Of a DNA stretch of 64,000 bases, positions 16,578-26,399 are shown one piece after another. The DNA is from JBCDJI01 sp964351865. GTDB lineage: Bacteria > Verrucomicrobiota > Verrucomicrobiia > Methylacidiphilales > JBCBYL01. The notes below the pieces were generated by a model, which did no database searches, was not told where the DNA came from, and was given only the letters and a program-made list of their open reading frames with translations. The translations under genes were made by a program, and so were the position numbers. Position 1 is the first letter of the stretch. Each line of letters opens with the position of its first letter. The stretch is taken from positions 17,238 through 81,237 of the forward strand of contig CAYGPJ010000016.1 of assembly GCA_964351865.1 (NCBI GenBank), read 5' to 3'.

Positions 16578-18188
16578 TTATTCAATGCCATCCTGATCGG
16601 GATATTTTCCTCTATAGAATTTCACTCGCTCCCTCCAAGGGAGGGGTTCCAGCGGATAGACATGGTTCTTTTCCGCCCACCGAATCCAATTGTTTTCTAA
16701 ACGTTGAGCGACTTCCGGGTGGGTTTGAGCCAGATTATTCTGTTCGAAGGGATCTTCATTAAGATGGTAAAGCTCCCATGGACTGCTTTCATGCAGACGC
16801 ACCAGTTTCCAACCATCGGAAATAATCGCACTGGCGGTCTGGTGTTCGTAGTAGAGTGCACGATCCGGTAACGCTTGGCCTTCCAGCACGGGAACCAGAC
16901 TGGTGCCATCCGGCGAGCTGATTTTCTTGCCTTTGAACGTATCCGGATAATCGATACCTGCTATATCGATGCAGGTGGAAAGGAGATCCTTGATGTGACT
17001 CCATTCACGTCGCAGCGTGCCAGATTCTGCCCCGAATCTTTTGGGATAATGAATGATCAGCGGGGAGTGAATACCTCCGAAGTGGGTATACTGTTTGAAC
17101 ATACGGTAAGGGGTGTTGCTGAGTGAGGATGCCAGCTTCGAGGAAATACCACCTTCAAAGGTTGCTCCGTTATCGCTCAGAAAGAGAATCAAGGTGTTGT
17201 CATACATTCCCTTGGCTTTGAGTGCGTCGACGACTTCTCCGATCCCGTCGTCCATGATTTCTACCATAGCGGCGTAGGTGGACATCTCCTCAATCCAGTC
17301 CTGCTGTTGTTCGGGTGACAGTGATTCCCAGGCGGGACGGTTCCCGTCGTAATCCGCTTCGTGCAGAGGAAGTGCGGCGTCTGTCTGCAGGATACCAATT
17401 TTTTTAAGTTTTTCGTAACGTGCCTGCCGTAGCACATCATAGCCGACAGCGTAAAGATCCCGGTAAGTGGCGATCCGCTCTTCCGGGGCCTGCATCGGGC
17501 GGTGTGGCGCATAATGCGCGAGATACATAAAGAGTGGTTTTTGGGAATCATGCATCTGAATAAACTTCAGGGCATATTCAGTAATCGCCGTGGTGTAATA
17601 ATAATCCTCAGGTAAATCCGTGACGCGTGTTTCATTACGCATGAGGCTCTTCGGTTTGTAGTAACCACCTCCACCGGACAGACCGCCGTAGTACTCATCA
17701 AATCCCCGCTGAGTCGGCCAACTGCCATTCGGTTCCGGTTTTTCGATATCCATGTAATTACCGTCTACGGTAACATGCCATTTGCCGGACATGTAGGTGC
17801 CATACCCATTCTGTTTAAAAATTTCGGCAATGGTGGGGACCTCATCGGTGATTTGGCCACGATAGCCGGGACGATGCTCATCGGCGGCGGTCATCCATCC
17901 CATTCCGACGGAGTGTTGGTCACGCCCCGTCAACAGCGCGGCCCGACTCGGACAGCAGCGGCTGGTGTTGGTGAAGTGGGTGAACCGGATTCCCTCATCG
18001 GCTAGTTGATCAATGCGGGGCGTGCGAATTTCCCCGCCGTAAGCACCGAGATCGGAAAAGCCGAGGTCGTCGCACATGATAAGCACGACATTGGGTCGCT
18101 TAACTTCTTGGTCGGAGGATGCTTTTTTTCCACAGGAAACCGCCAAGAGTGGCAACAAGGCTAAGGATAAGTATTTTATTTTCATCAT
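16578..18188 (-). CDS. Sulfatase (lipoprotein), paralogue of the gene at 1-396
   Basis: 536 residues from the ATG at 18188, chosen because it opens straight into a lipoprotein signal (A-V-S-C, Cys19); a longer frame to 18260 adds a non-signal leader. Metal-binding C-D-D-L-G-F is at 39-44, and the formylglycine motif is C78-C-P-S-R82. G-K-W-H-V follows near 135 and L-S-D-N-G near 345. Its N-terminal part is almost the same as that of the truncated sulfatase at the left edge. It heads a two-gene minus-strand unit with the GH-A hydrolase and is divergent from the PL6 lyase across 196 bp. Substrate unknown. Confidence 0.95.
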   Translation of the reverse strand: MMKIKYLSLALLPLLAVSCGKKASSDQEVKRPNVVLIMCDDLGFSDLGAYGGEIRTPRIDQLADEGIRFTHFTNTSRCCPSRAALLTGRDQHSVGMGWMTAADEHRPGYRGQITDEVPTIAEIFKQNGYGTYMSGKWHVTVDGNYMDIEKPEPNGSWPTQRGFDEYYGGLSGGGGYYKPKSLMRNETRVTDLPEDYYYTTAITEYALKFIQMHDSQKPLFMYLAHYAPHRPMQAPEERIATYRDLYAVGYDVLRQARYEKLKKIGILQTDAALPLHEADYDGNRPAWESLSPEQQQDWIEEMSTYAAMVEIMDDGIGEVVDALKAKGMYDNTLILFLSDNGATFEGGISSKLASSLSNTPYRMFKQYTHFGGIHSPLIIHYPKRFGAESGTLRREWSHIKDLLSTCIDIAGIDYPDTFKGKKISSPDGTSLVPVLEGQALPDRALYYEHQTASAIISDGWKLVRLHESSPWELYHLNEDPFEQNNLAQTHPEVAQRLENNWIRWAEKNHVYPLEPLPWRERVKFYRGKYPDQDGIE

Positions 18189-18384
18189 AGGATAATCGCT
18201 GGCAAACAGTGGTTCTGATATTTCTTTATCTTCGCTTCTCATAAGCGGGCACGACCGCATGTTTTCATTGTGGTCTCAGAAAAAGTTAATTGTTATAATA
18301 CTTATTATCTTAAAGAGGGAGATTTTCAATATTTATGTGTACCCAGACTTTGAAGTGTAGCGATGCAATCATCAATTTAACAAC

Positions 18385-19737
18385 ATGACCTGCTGTGACT
18401 GGAGAGCCGTTGCCAGCGTCGCGATCGTTGTCTTGATCATAGGCGCATCGCTTCCTGCTCACTCTGAGACCCATGCCATCGACTCTGCCAAGCAACTGCG
18501 GGAGATTCGCGATAAGGTGGTCGCCGGGGATGAAATAGTGCTCCGCGACGGGATATACACCGATCAGCATTTTGTTTTCAGTGGCACGGGGACGGAGGAA
18601 CAGCCGATTACGCTGCGGGCGGAAACACCGGAGCGGGTCATCCTCAACGGCACCTCACGTCTATCCATCGGGGGTGACCATTTGGTGGTCGATGGACTTT
18701 TCTTTAACGGAGGAGCGCTCGAATCCGGATCGGTCATCGAATTTCAATCTGATGAGGGAACCCCAGCACGACATTGCCTGCTGCGCAATACAGCCATCAA
18801 GGATTATAATCCACCCGAAAAACAAACCCGCTATTTCTGGGTCTCACTTTTCGGATATGCGAACCGGGTTGAAAACTGCACCTTTTCCGGGCAAAAGCAT
18901 TCCGGGGTGACGCTTTGCGTTCGACTAACCAATGGTGAATCCGCCGGACATCGTATCCATAGAAATTATTTTTTCGACCGCCCGGAAGGCACAGGCAACG
19001 GATTCGAAACTATCCGCATCGGCACCGGCAGTGAGAGGATGACCAAGGCCCGATGCGTGGTTTCCGAAAATGTTTTTGAACGATGCAGTGGTGAAATGGA
19101 AATTATTTCTAACAAATCCTGCGAGAATACTTATTCGGGTAACACGTTTCTGCAGAGTGCCGGCACCCTGACTCTTCGGCAGGGAGATCGGTGTGTGATT
19201 GAGAATAACGTGTTCAAGGGCGGAGATGCGGTTGGAACAGGAGGTCTGCGGGTCACTGGCGACGGCCACCGCATCGCAGGCAACTATTTCTCGGGGACCA
19301 AGGGGCGTGGAGGCGGCGCCATCTCACTGCGGGCAGGAATTGCGGGCACGACTCGCGGGGGATATTCACAAGTCACCCATTGCTCGATTGACGGAAATAC
19401 CTTCATCAACAATCCAGGCACATTGTTCGCGCTTGATGCGGGTTACCAACCGGATCAGGGCCTGGCGCTGCCTGCGAAAGTCATGTTTTCCAACAACCTC
19501 GTCGTAGTAAAGGAAGGCGAAAAGGAGATGATCTCGGCGACCACTCCCTCAACCGGAATCACTTGGAAAGAGAATCTATTGGTCAGCGCGGTGTCGGGGC
19601 AAACAGCACCCGAAGGCTTTGCGCTGCTGGGACAGGTTCCACCGCATATGCTGGGACGGCTTGAACCTGCTTATCTGAAAGGTCCGGAGGTAGGCGCAGC
19701 ATGGGCTTACCCGCTGCTAGTTAAAGGGATGCATTGA
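18385..19737 (+). CDS. PL6-family polysaccharide lyase
   Basis: 450-residue exported parallel beta-helix enzyme of polysaccharide lyase family 6 (alginate lyase/chondroitinase B). The signal peptide runs to about residue 27. The PL6 catalytic pair is visible: K244 in I-S-N-K-S and R265 in L-T-L-R-Q, with the same 21-residue spacing as the Lys250/Arg271 pair of chondroitinase B. E239 and neighbouring N/E residues can supply the calcium site; N-G-F-E-T-I-R-I-G at 205-213 is also conserved. It would cleave glycosidic bonds next to uronates by beta-elimination. Most family members act on alginate. It precedes the Bat operon by 101 bp and is divergent from a sulfatase. Confidence 0.93.
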   Translation: MTCCDWRAVASVAIVVLIIGASLPAHSETHAIDSAKQLREIRDKVVAGDEIVLRDGIYTDQHFVFSGTGTEEQPITLRAETPERVILNGTSRLSIGGDHLVVDGLFFNGGALESGSVIEFQSDEGTPARHCLLRNTAIKDYNPPEKQTRYFWVSLFGYANRVENCTFSGQKHSGVTLCVRLTNGESAGHRIHRNYFFDRPEGTGNGFETIRIGTGSERMTKARCVVSENVFERCSGEMEIISNKSCENTYSGNTFLQSAGTLTLRQGDRCVIENNVFKGGDAVGTGGLRVTGDGHRIAGNYFSGTKGRGGGAISLRAGIAGTTRGGYSQVTHCSIDGNTFINNPGTLFALDAGYQPDQGLALPAKVMFSNNLVVVKEGEKEMISATTPSTGITWKENLLVSAVSGQTAPEGFALLGQVPPHMLGRLEPAYLKGPEVGAAWAYPLLVKGMH

Positions 19738-19838
19738 GCTGATCGTTGGCAAGCAGTCTGCGATTCGGTGGCTACCGGACTTCTTGCCATGCGGTCCTTG
19801 CATTAGTTATTTATATCTACAATAATAATTATCCTAAT

Positions 19839-20831
19839 ATGAACCAAGAAAATCTATCGGAACTTGAATCTCAAGTGGAAGCTGCCAGTTCCTGGATTCC
19901 TGCCATCATGCAGGAAATGTCTAAGGTGGTGGTCGGGCAACAATATCTCATCAAGCGACTGCTCATTGGCCTGCTTTCGGATGGCCACGTTTTGCTGGAA
20001 GGCGTTCCCGGCTTAGCGAAAACCACGACGATCAATGCTCTCGCCAGAACGATTCAGGCGGATTTTAAACGGATCCAATTTACTCCTGATTTATTGCCAT
20101 CCGACATTGTCGGAACCCTTATCTACAATCCGCAAACCCAGGAATATACCACCAAAAAGGGCCCGATTTTTGCCAATCTGGTGCTTGCGGATGAAATTAA
20201 CCGTTCGCCCGCAAAGGTTCAAAGCGCCTTGTTGGAGGCGATGCAGGAGCATCAGGTGACCCTGGGAGATCAATCCTACAAGCTTCCCGAACCCTTCCTG
20301 GTTCTGGCTACCCAAAATCCTGTCGAACAGGAAGGCACCTATCCGTTGCCGGAAGCTCAGGTTGATCGCTTCATGCTGAAGGTGGTGGTGGGTTATGGCA
20401 ATGAAGAGGAAGAGAAACAAGTGCTGCGCATCATGGGGCATACCGGAGAGAAGCCGAGCATCGACCCCATTATTTCTGACGAGGTCATCTTACAGCTGCG
20501 CCAGCTGGTCAACCAGGTCTATGTCGACGAGACGATAGAGGATTACATTGTGCGACTTGTTTTCGCGACGCGCTATTCCAAAGATATTGATCCTAAGCTG
20601 GATGGGTTGATCCGATTCGGGGCTTCCCCCCGTGCCACAATCAATCTGACCCTCGCTTCCCGCGCCCATGCTTTTATGGAAGGCCGCGCTTACGTGACAC
20701 CGCTCGACGTGCGTGCTATCGCTATTGACGTGCTGCGGCATCGCTTGCTTTTGACTTATGAGGCGGAAGCCGAAGAAGTCACCAGCGAGGATTTGGTCAA
20801 CATTATCCTGGATAAAGTCTACGTCCCTTAA
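19839..20831 (+). CDS. MoxR-family AAA+ ATPase
   Basis: 330 residues from the ATG at 19839; an upstream TTG frame to 19746 adds an unrelated leader and is rejected. Walker A G-V-P-G-L-A-K-T-T at 55-63 and Walker B L-V-L-A-D-E-I-N at 114-121 are intact, as is the A-T-Q-N-P sensor strand (~160). MoxR ATPases act as chaperones for VWA-domain partners, and exactly such partners follow in order. First gene of a six-gene operon; 42 bp to the DUF58 gene. An AT-rich AATAATAATTATCC tract sits just before the start codon. Confidence 0.97.
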   Translation: MNQENLSELESQVEAASSWIPAIMQEMSKVVVGQQYLIKRLLIGLLSDGHVLLEGVPGLAKTTTINALARTIQADFKRIQFTPDLLPSDIVGTLIYNPQTQEYTTKKGPIFANLVLADEINRSPAKVQSALLEAMQEHQVTLGDQSYKLPEPFLVLATQNPVEQEGTYPLPEAQVDRFMLKVVVGYGNEEEEKQVLRIMGHTGEKPSIDPIISDEVILQLRQLVNQVYVDETIEDYIVRLVFATRYSKDIDPKLDGLIRFGASPRATINLTLASRAHAFMEGRAYVTPLDVRAIAIDVLRHRLLLTYEAEAEEVTSEDLVNIILDKVYVP

Positions 20832-20873
20832 GGAGCGCATCACAACGGTTGATCGTCAGTCTCCCCGCAGCGA

Positions 20874-21752
20874 ATGATCCCCAAAGAATATTTAAAGAAA
20901 ATCCGTCAGATCGAGATCCGAACCAGTCGACTGGCTCAGGAACTCCTTACCGGTGCTTACCACTCCACTTTTAAAGGTCGAGGAATGGATTTCGAAGAGG
21001 TGCGGGAATATCAGATTGGCGATGACGTGCGCACGATTGACTGGAACGTCTCTGCCCGTACCAACATTACGCACATTAAAAAATTCCGGGAAGAGCGTGA
21101 ATTGCCAATTGCGATTCTGGTCGATATCAGTGCCTCAGGAGTGGTGGGTGTGGGGGAACAATCGAAACGCGATCTGGCTGCAGAAATTGCATCGGTGCTG
21201 GCGTTCAGTGCTTCCCGGAATGGTGATCGGGTGGGTCTGATTCTTTTCACGGACCAGGTTGAAAAATACATTCCCGCCCGCAAGGGCCGATCACATATTT
21301 TTCGGCTGATTCACGAAATTCTTTTTTTTATTCCGGACCATACGGGCACGCGGATTGATAAGGCACTCCAATTTCTGAATCATGTTTTTCCTCGGCGCGC
21401 GGTCGTTTTTCTTATCTCAGATTTTATCGACGAGGGCTTTGAAAAGATCCTCAAGGTCACGAACCAGAAGCATGATCTCATCGCGATCCAGATTGCCGAT
21501 CCGAGTGAGTCAGTGCTGCCGGATGCCGGTTGGGTTTCGATGGAAGACGCCGAAACGGGTGAGGGAGTGGAAATTAATACCAGCGACCCCGCGATAAGAG
21601 AAGCCTATGAAAAAGCTGCTCAGGAACGGTTTCAATCCCGGAAGCAAATGCTGCGCCGGGCCGGACTTGATCTGATTGAAGCCCAGACCGGAAAACCCTT
21701 TATCAATGAGCTACGTCAATTTTTCGAGCGGCGACTCGCTAGAAAGCATTAA
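20874..21752 (+). CDS. DUF58-domain protein of the Bat operon
   Basis: 292-residue cytoplasmic DUF58/VWA-like protein. The family block F-K-G-R-G-M-D-F-E-E-V-R-E-Y, then D-D-V-R-T-I-D-W at 54-61, is intact, followed by a MIDAS-like D-I-S-A-S near residue 83. Always paired with MoxR in this operon type, where it probably bridges the ATPase to the VWA proteins. The stop overlaps the next start by one base (TAATG), which implies translational coupling. Confidence 0.96.
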   Translation: MIPKEYLKKIRQIEIRTSRLAQELLTGAYHSTFKGRGMDFEEVREYQIGDDVRTIDWNVSARTNITHIKKFREERELPIAILVDISASGVVGVGEQSKRDLAAEIASVLAFSASRNGDRVGLILFTDQVEKYIPARKGRSHIFRLIHEILFFIPDHTGTRIDKALQFLNHVFPRRAVVFLISDFIDEGFEKILKVTNQKHDLIAIQIADPSESVLPDAGWVSMEDAETGEGVEINTSDPAIREAYEKAAQERFQSRKQMLRRAGLDLIEAQTGKPFINELRQFFERRLARKH

Positions 21753-22285
21753 TGGACGAAGCACAAACCGACATTATTGAAAATCTGGAGCTGTTGATGG
21801 CTCCCGATCCCCATACGTGGATGATACCTACGGTGGGGGTACTCAGCCTGCTTTTGCTGAGCGCGGTTGTCGTTTGGTGGCTCTATCGGAGACGCAAACT
21901 CCCGTTTCAGGAGCCGGCCCCCATCCCGCCCGATGTGGTCGCTCTCCGGGAGTTTGAGCGTATCCGTCCGATGCTCGAAAGTGAAGACGACCGCACCATA
22001 GTGGTCGAAGTATCAAGGGTCTTGCGGTATTACATTGAGGGGCGATTCGCTATTCGTGCCCCGCGCCTGTCCACGGAGGAATTTCTCTATCTGGCGGAAC
22101 ACGACGATGCGTTAGATTCCGAACAGCAGGCGGTGCTGGCGCGATTTCTGATGCAATGTGATCGCGTTAAATTTGCCCGTGATCACCTGGCAAACGAGAT
22201 GGTCATGGCTCTATTCGAGATGGCGGTAACATTCGTTCACCAGACACGTGAGGTGACGCCAGCAGCAGAGGAGTCCCTTCCATGA
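21752..22285 (+). CDS. DUF4381-type membrane protein of the Bat operon
   Basis: 177 residues with one membrane helix at about 24-45 (P-T-V-G-V-L-S-L-L-L-L-S), a basic stop-transfer R-R-R-K, and a helical cytoplasmic domain. Position between DUF58 and the first VWA gene and the overall pattern match the DUF4381 component of Bat operons. It overlaps the upstream gene by one base and the downstream gene by four (ATGA), so it is translated in lockstep with them. Function within the complex is unknown. Confidence 0.85.
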   Translation: MDEAQTDIIENLELLMAPDPHTWMIPTVGVLSLLLLSAVVVWWLYRRRKLPFQEPAPIPPDVVALREFERIRPMLESEDDRTIVVEVSRVLRYYIEGRFAIRAPRLSTEEFLYLAEHDDALDSEQQAVLARFLMQCDRVKFARDHLANEMVMALFEMAVTFVHQTREVTPAAEESLP

Positions 22286-23244
22286 GCTGGGATCAAATCA
22301 AGGAATTCGGTTTTGGGCACCCTTGGTGGTTGCTGCTGCTTCCGGTTCTCTGGTGGTGGTTTCGCCGACTGGGTCAGGCGGGACCCTCCGCTGCGATAGC
22401 TCATTCTTCCACCAGCCTGCTGGCTCGACTGAGCCTGCCTCGGAAAGGGAGCCCGGGGAAAATCCTCCGAGGACTTCGTTTCATTGCCCTCGCCCTGTTG
22501 ATAATCGCATTGGCTCGACCTCGGGTGCCGACCGGTGAAATCAACGATCCTAATAAGGGCATCGACATCATGCTGGTCTGCGATGTGTCGTTATCGATGG
22601 ATACTCGGGACTTTACCTTGGGTAGTAAGAAAATTACCAGGCGTGAGGCATTGCTGGAGGCCATCTCAGAATTTGTGGACGGTCGGAAAAGCGACCGGAT
22701 CGGGATGATCGGATTTGCCAAATATACCTATCTGCTCAGCCCGATGACAACGGATGCGAACTGGATTAAGAATGTCTTCAAATTAGTTGAGCTCAAAAAC
22801 GGAACGGCTGTCGGGGATGGGATATTTGCCGCGGTCGATAAACTGGAAGAGAATGACAAGCGGTCCAAGGTGATTATCCTGGTAACCGACGGGATTAACA
22901 ACCAAGGGCGGAATCCGATTGATGCGGGTGAATATGCCAAGGAAAAGGAGGTCCGGATTTACGCGCTGCAGATTAAAGATATTCAACGTGTCCAGTCATC
23001 GGGGTTGGAAAAGAATGAGTTGAATCAGATCGCCACCAACACGGGGGGGCAATATTTTCAGGCTTCTGACACCAGCGCCCTTAAACAGATTTATCGCCAA
23101 ATCGATCGGATGGAAAAGCACGAATATGATTCGCGCCGTTTTCTGCTTTTTAATGAGTGGTACCCATGGGTTTTGGGTGTTGCCGTGGTGCTGCTACTTT
23201 TTGAGTGGCTTGCCGCCCAAACGTTTTGGAGTCGTTTGCCATGA
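22282..23244 (+). CDS. batA: BatA-type VWA membrane protein
   Basis: 320 residues: N-terminal membrane helices near 13-27 and 60-75, a periplasmic von Willebrand A domain with MIDAS D-V-S-L-S near residues 100-104, and a C-terminal membrane helix near 295-312. This is the BatA arrangement of Bacteroides-type aerotolerance operons. The VWA domain would bind a metal and a protein partner under control of MoxR. It overlaps both neighbours by 4 bp. The symbol is used by family and operon position only. Confidence 0.92.
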   Translation: MSWDQIKEFGFGHPWWLLLLPVLWWWFRRLGQAGPSAAIAHSSTSLLARLSLPRKGSPGKILRGLRFIALALLIIALARPRVPTGEINDPNKGIDIMLVCDVSLSMDTRDFTLGSKKITRREALLEAISEFVDGRKSDRIGMIGFAKYTYLLSPMTTDANWIKNVFKLVELKNGTAVGDGIFAAVDKLEENDKRSKVIILVTDGINNQGRNPIDAGEYAKEKEVRIYALQIKDIQRVQSSGLEKNELNQIATNTGGQYFQASDTSALKQIYRQIDRMEKHEYDSRRFLLFNEWYPWVLGVAVVLLLFEWLAAQTFWSRLP

Positions 23245-24401
23245 AGTTTGCTTATGTCTATTTCCTCATTGGCGTCCCGTTGCTGGTGGCTGGAGGTTAT
23301 TGGCTTTACGGTTGGGCGCTCAAGCAGCGGCAACGGAAGCTGGAGCTATTCAGTCCTGCCGCCCGGCACGCTACCATCCTGCGCACCGTCGATACGCGCG
23401 CCCAACGACTCAAGGCCTGGCTGCTTCTCGCTGGCCTTAGCCTGCTGTTGGTGGCGTTGGCGCGACCGCTCTGGAGCCCGAAAGACGATTCAGCTGATCA
23501 AGTCGGTGCGGAGTTTTATTTCATCCTCGATGTGTCGCGCAGTATGCAGGTTCGCGATGTTAAACCCGATCGTCTGCGTGCCGTTAAGGATTCGCTGTCC
23601 CAATGGATTGTGAAGCGGACCGGGGACCGGGTGGGGTTGATTCTGGTGGCTGGAGATGCCTTCGTGCAGGCCCCGTTGACATCGGACTATACCGCTTTCA
23701 AACAGGTTCTCGAACAGTCCGGCCCGCAATCAATTTCACAGGGAGGAACGAAACTTCCCAGTGCCATCGTAGCGGCAGTTAAGGTGTTAAAAGAAACCGA
23801 ACAGCGCCAGAAAATCGTCGTCATTATCAGCGACGGTGAAAACCTGGAAGAGGATCCGATCTCCTACATCCGGCAAGCACGAGAGCAATTGGAACAGCAA
23901 ATCACCTTTTATACCGTCGGGGTCGGGACGGTGGATGGGGGGAAAGTGCCTAAATATGATGATAGGCAGGTAAGAAAAAATAACTCCGGAATCGACTATT
24001 CAAAGCCTCCTCAACGTTTTGTCAGAGACGAGTACGGGATGGAGGTGACGAGCCGACTCGATGAGCGAACCCTGCGAGGGATCGCCCTGGCCGGGAATGG
24101 CCGGTATTATCACTTTGATCCGGAAGGGGATATCTGGGAGACGATTTATGAGGAAGCGATTGAGCCGCTGGCGACTAAGGTCGACAAGTTGGACATCCAG
24201 GATTATACTGAGCTATTCCAGATTCCACTTTTGCTGGCACTGGTTGTCCTGGCTTATGAGATTTCAATTTCCACCCGAATCAAGAACCCGAAGCGGATTG
24301 AATCTGTGGTTAGTCTGCCACGGCCGGAAGCGGCCCCGACGGCATCAGAAATGGATTCACGCCCCCTTCCCGAAGCCAAAACAAAACCCCAAGCCTTGTG
24401 A
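23241..24401 (+). CDS. batB: BatB-type VWA membrane protein
   Basis: 386 residues from the ATG at 23241, which overlaps the batA stop (ATGA); a longer frame from 23205 is rejected. An N-terminal helix (~5-22), a second near 65-80, MIDAS D-V-S-R-S near 105-109, a T-S-D-Y-T second metal loop, and a C-terminal helix around 335-350 are visible. Second VWA partner of the MoxR system. A ~50-residue polar tail extends beyond the last helix. Its stop overlaps the GTG start of the next gene. Confidence 0.92.
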   Translation: MKFAYVYFLIGVPLLVAGGYWLYGWALKQRQRKLELFSPAARHATILRTVDTRAQRLKAWLLLAGLSLLLVALARPLWSPKDDSADQVGAEFYFILDVSRSMQVRDVKPDRLRAVKDSLSQWIVKRTGDRVGLILVAGDAFVQAPLTSDYTAFKQVLEQSGPQSISQGGTKLPSAIVAAVKVLKETEQRQKIVVIISDGENLEEDPISYIRQAREQLEQQITFYTVGVGTVDGGKVPKYDDRQVRKNNSGIDYSKPPQRFVRDEYGMEVTSRLDERTLRGIALAGNGRYYHFDPEGDIWETIYEEAIEPLATKVDKLDIQDYTELFQIPLLLALVVLAYEISISTRIKNPKRIESVVSLPRPEAAPTASEMDSRPLPEAKTKPQAL

Positions 24402-26275
24402 AAGTTGATCAGTTCATTATCGTCATTTTCATCAGTAGCACATTGATGACCACCTCCGGCCAGACGGCCTCTGTACTGACCGTGCAGCAAGCTGAGGAAT
24501 GGGTTCGCAATGGAAAAGCGGCTGAAGCGGCCGAATCATTGCGCGAAATCGCTCAGAAAAATCCCGAAGATCTTTACGCGTTGTATAATTATGGGGTCGC
24601 CTGTTACGCCAATGAAGATTATCTGGAAGCGTCCAAAGCGTTTGGCGAAATTTCCAGAAGTGAAGATAAGGCGCTATGGACTCTGGCGATGACCCAGATG
24701 GGGAATGCCCAATATCGGCTGGGCGAAGCATTGCTGAAGCATAATAAGCCGGAAGCTGCTATGATTGCATGGGAAAGGGCCGTCGATCACTATACCAGTG
24801 GCCTCGAAGAAAAACCGGATAAGAATACCCGAACCAATCTCAAAATAGTCGGACAAAAATATAAAACGCTGCTGGTCGAGTTGGGGGAGAAGCGGCTCAA
24901 GCAAGGACGGGAATCCGACCAGCATCGTTGGCGCGTACGTTATCTGTCTGAAGCACTCGTTCCGCTGGAAAAAGCCGCTGCCTACGACCCCGAGGACGCA
25001 GTGGTTCAGGCCTTGTTGAAAGAAGCGGAGCAGCTGTATGCGCAAACGATGGCAGCGGAGGCGCGAAAGAATCGAGAACAAGCCTACGAGCTTAATCAAA
25101 AGGCTAATGCCCTGGCCGAAAAAGCCGTGTCTGAGGATAATCAGAAAAAGAAGAAGCAATTATTGAAAGAGGCTCGTAAGCATCGTCATCAGGAAAATCG
25201 CGAACGCCAGAATGCCAATGAAAATTACCAGCGAGCCCTCCAGTCCACTCCTGATGACCAGGCGCTTCAGCAAGAATTCGCGGACTACAAAACTGAGCAG
25301 GCAGACTATGAACTCAATGATGCCAAAGAATATCTGGCGGAGGCGGATGTGGTCGAAGAAAAGGATGAGCGAAGAACATTGGAGAAGCAGGAATCGCTGC
25401 TGAACCAGGCACTCGAACGAATCGATACGGCCATGGAGCTGGATCCCGGAAACAAAGAGGGGGAGCAACTACGCGCCCAAACCCGGCAACGACTGGAAGC
25501 CAATGCGATGGCTCAAGCGCGAAGCTTGATGGAATATGCCGCAGAGGTAGCAGAACGGGCTAAGGAACGGAGTGTTGGCCCGTATGCCAAGGCGGCCGAG
25601 AATTATCGCAAGGCACTGGAGCAGAATTCTGAAAACCAGGAAGCCAAGCAAGGGGTTGCTGAGGCGGAGCAGGCTCTGGCCGAAGCTTACATGGCGGCAG
25701 GAGAAAAAGAGCTGGCAACAGCCGAAGCCATGATGGCAGCCACCCGGCAACCACCAGCCGATGCGGCTGTGGCAAAACAAAAGAAACAGGCCGCATCCGA
25801 GAACTCCCCTGCAGACCAGAAGCAACCGTCCAAGTCCCCGAAAGAGCCGGGCCTTAAAGAACTTCAGGAACAGATTGGCCATCTGGAAAAAGCGGCGCAA
25901 AGTTTCGCCCAGGCCGAGGCCATCGCACCCGGTCAAACCGACTCCGAGCAAAGAGAAACCGAAGCGACCGAAAAGCTGAATGACGTTCGCAATCAACTGG
26001 ACCAGGTTCTCGCAGCATCCAACGCTGCAGAGAATGCAGCAATGGCTCAGAATGAATCTTCCGAGAGTTCATCTGAAAGCGATTCAGACGTTTCCCGGCC
26101 TTCCTCGAAAGAACCCTCGAGCCAGGCTGCGATCGCTCAAAACCCTTCGGAAAAAGAATCCCCTGAATTCGAGGCCATTCAAATCTTGAGCTTCAGCGAG
26201 GTTCGCGGAAAATCCTCCTCCGGCAAAGGAGCGTTTGAAGACAGGTCAGAAGATAAATTCATCCGCGACTGGTAG
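24398..26275 (+). CDS. TPR/coiled-coil protein ending the Bat operon (BatC/E-like)
   Basis: 625 residues; the GTG start at 24398 overlaps the batB stop. After a signal peptide (to ~22) come TPR-type helices (A-L-Y-N-Y-G-V-A-C-Y-A near 52), then long Glu/Lys/Gln/Ala-rich helical stretches with further TPR-like units and coiled-coil character (residues ~150-430), and a Ser/Glu-rich low-complexity region (~445-600). It ends in a charged segment F-I-R-D-W. This fits the TPR subunits (BatC/BatE) found after BatB. It is periplasmic if the signal is cleaved. No BatD-like gene is next to it. Confidence 0.87.
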   Translation: MKVDQFIIVIFISSTLMTTSGQTASVLTVQQAEEWVRNGKAAEAAESLREIAQKNPEDLYALYNYGVACYANEDYLEASKAFGEISRSEDKALWTLAMTQMGNAQYRLGEALLKHNKPEAAMIAWERAVDHYTSGLEEKPDKNTRTNLKIVGQKYKTLLVELGEKRLKQGRESDQHRWRVRYLSEALVPLEKAAAYDPEDAVVQALLKEAEQLYAQTMAAEARKNREQAYELNQKANALAEKAVSEDNQKKKKQLLKEARKHRHQENRERQNANENYQRALQSTPDDQALQQEFADYKTEQADYELNDAKEYLAEADVVEEKDERRTLEKQESLLNQALERIDTAMELDPGNKEGEQLRAQTRQRLEANAMAQARSLMEYAAEVAERAKERSVGPYAKAAENYRKALEQNSENQEAKQGVAEAEQALAEAYMAAGEKELATAEAMMAATRQPPADAAVAKQKKQAASENSPADQKQPSKSPKEPGLKELQEQIGHLEKAAQSFAQAEAIAPGQTDSEQRETEATEKLNDVRNQLDQVLAASNAAENAAMAQNESSESSSESDSDVSRPSSKEPSSQAAIAQNPSEKESPEFEAIQILSFSEVRGKSSSGKGAFEDRSEDKFIRDW

Positions 26276-26399
26276 CGCGGGCCATCTACCTGGATATTCG
26301 TGAGAAGTGAGTACAGGCGAGGCGAGAAGTGTTCGCACGCCTTGATTCGATAAATCGAACCCATCTGTAGACTCATGGCAAGTTCTGTAGGGCATGGCA

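Noticed and set aside
24398..26275. Possible secondary gene in the Glu/Lys-rich part of the TPR protein
   Set aside because: Alternative frames are antisense hydrophobic shadows (Leu/Phe-rich) caused by the Glu/Lys/Gln-rich sense codons.
26325..26365. TTCGAT-AA-ATCGAA hairpin between the Bat operon and the GH29 gene
   Set aside because: Six-base stem without a T-run; too short to call a terminator.
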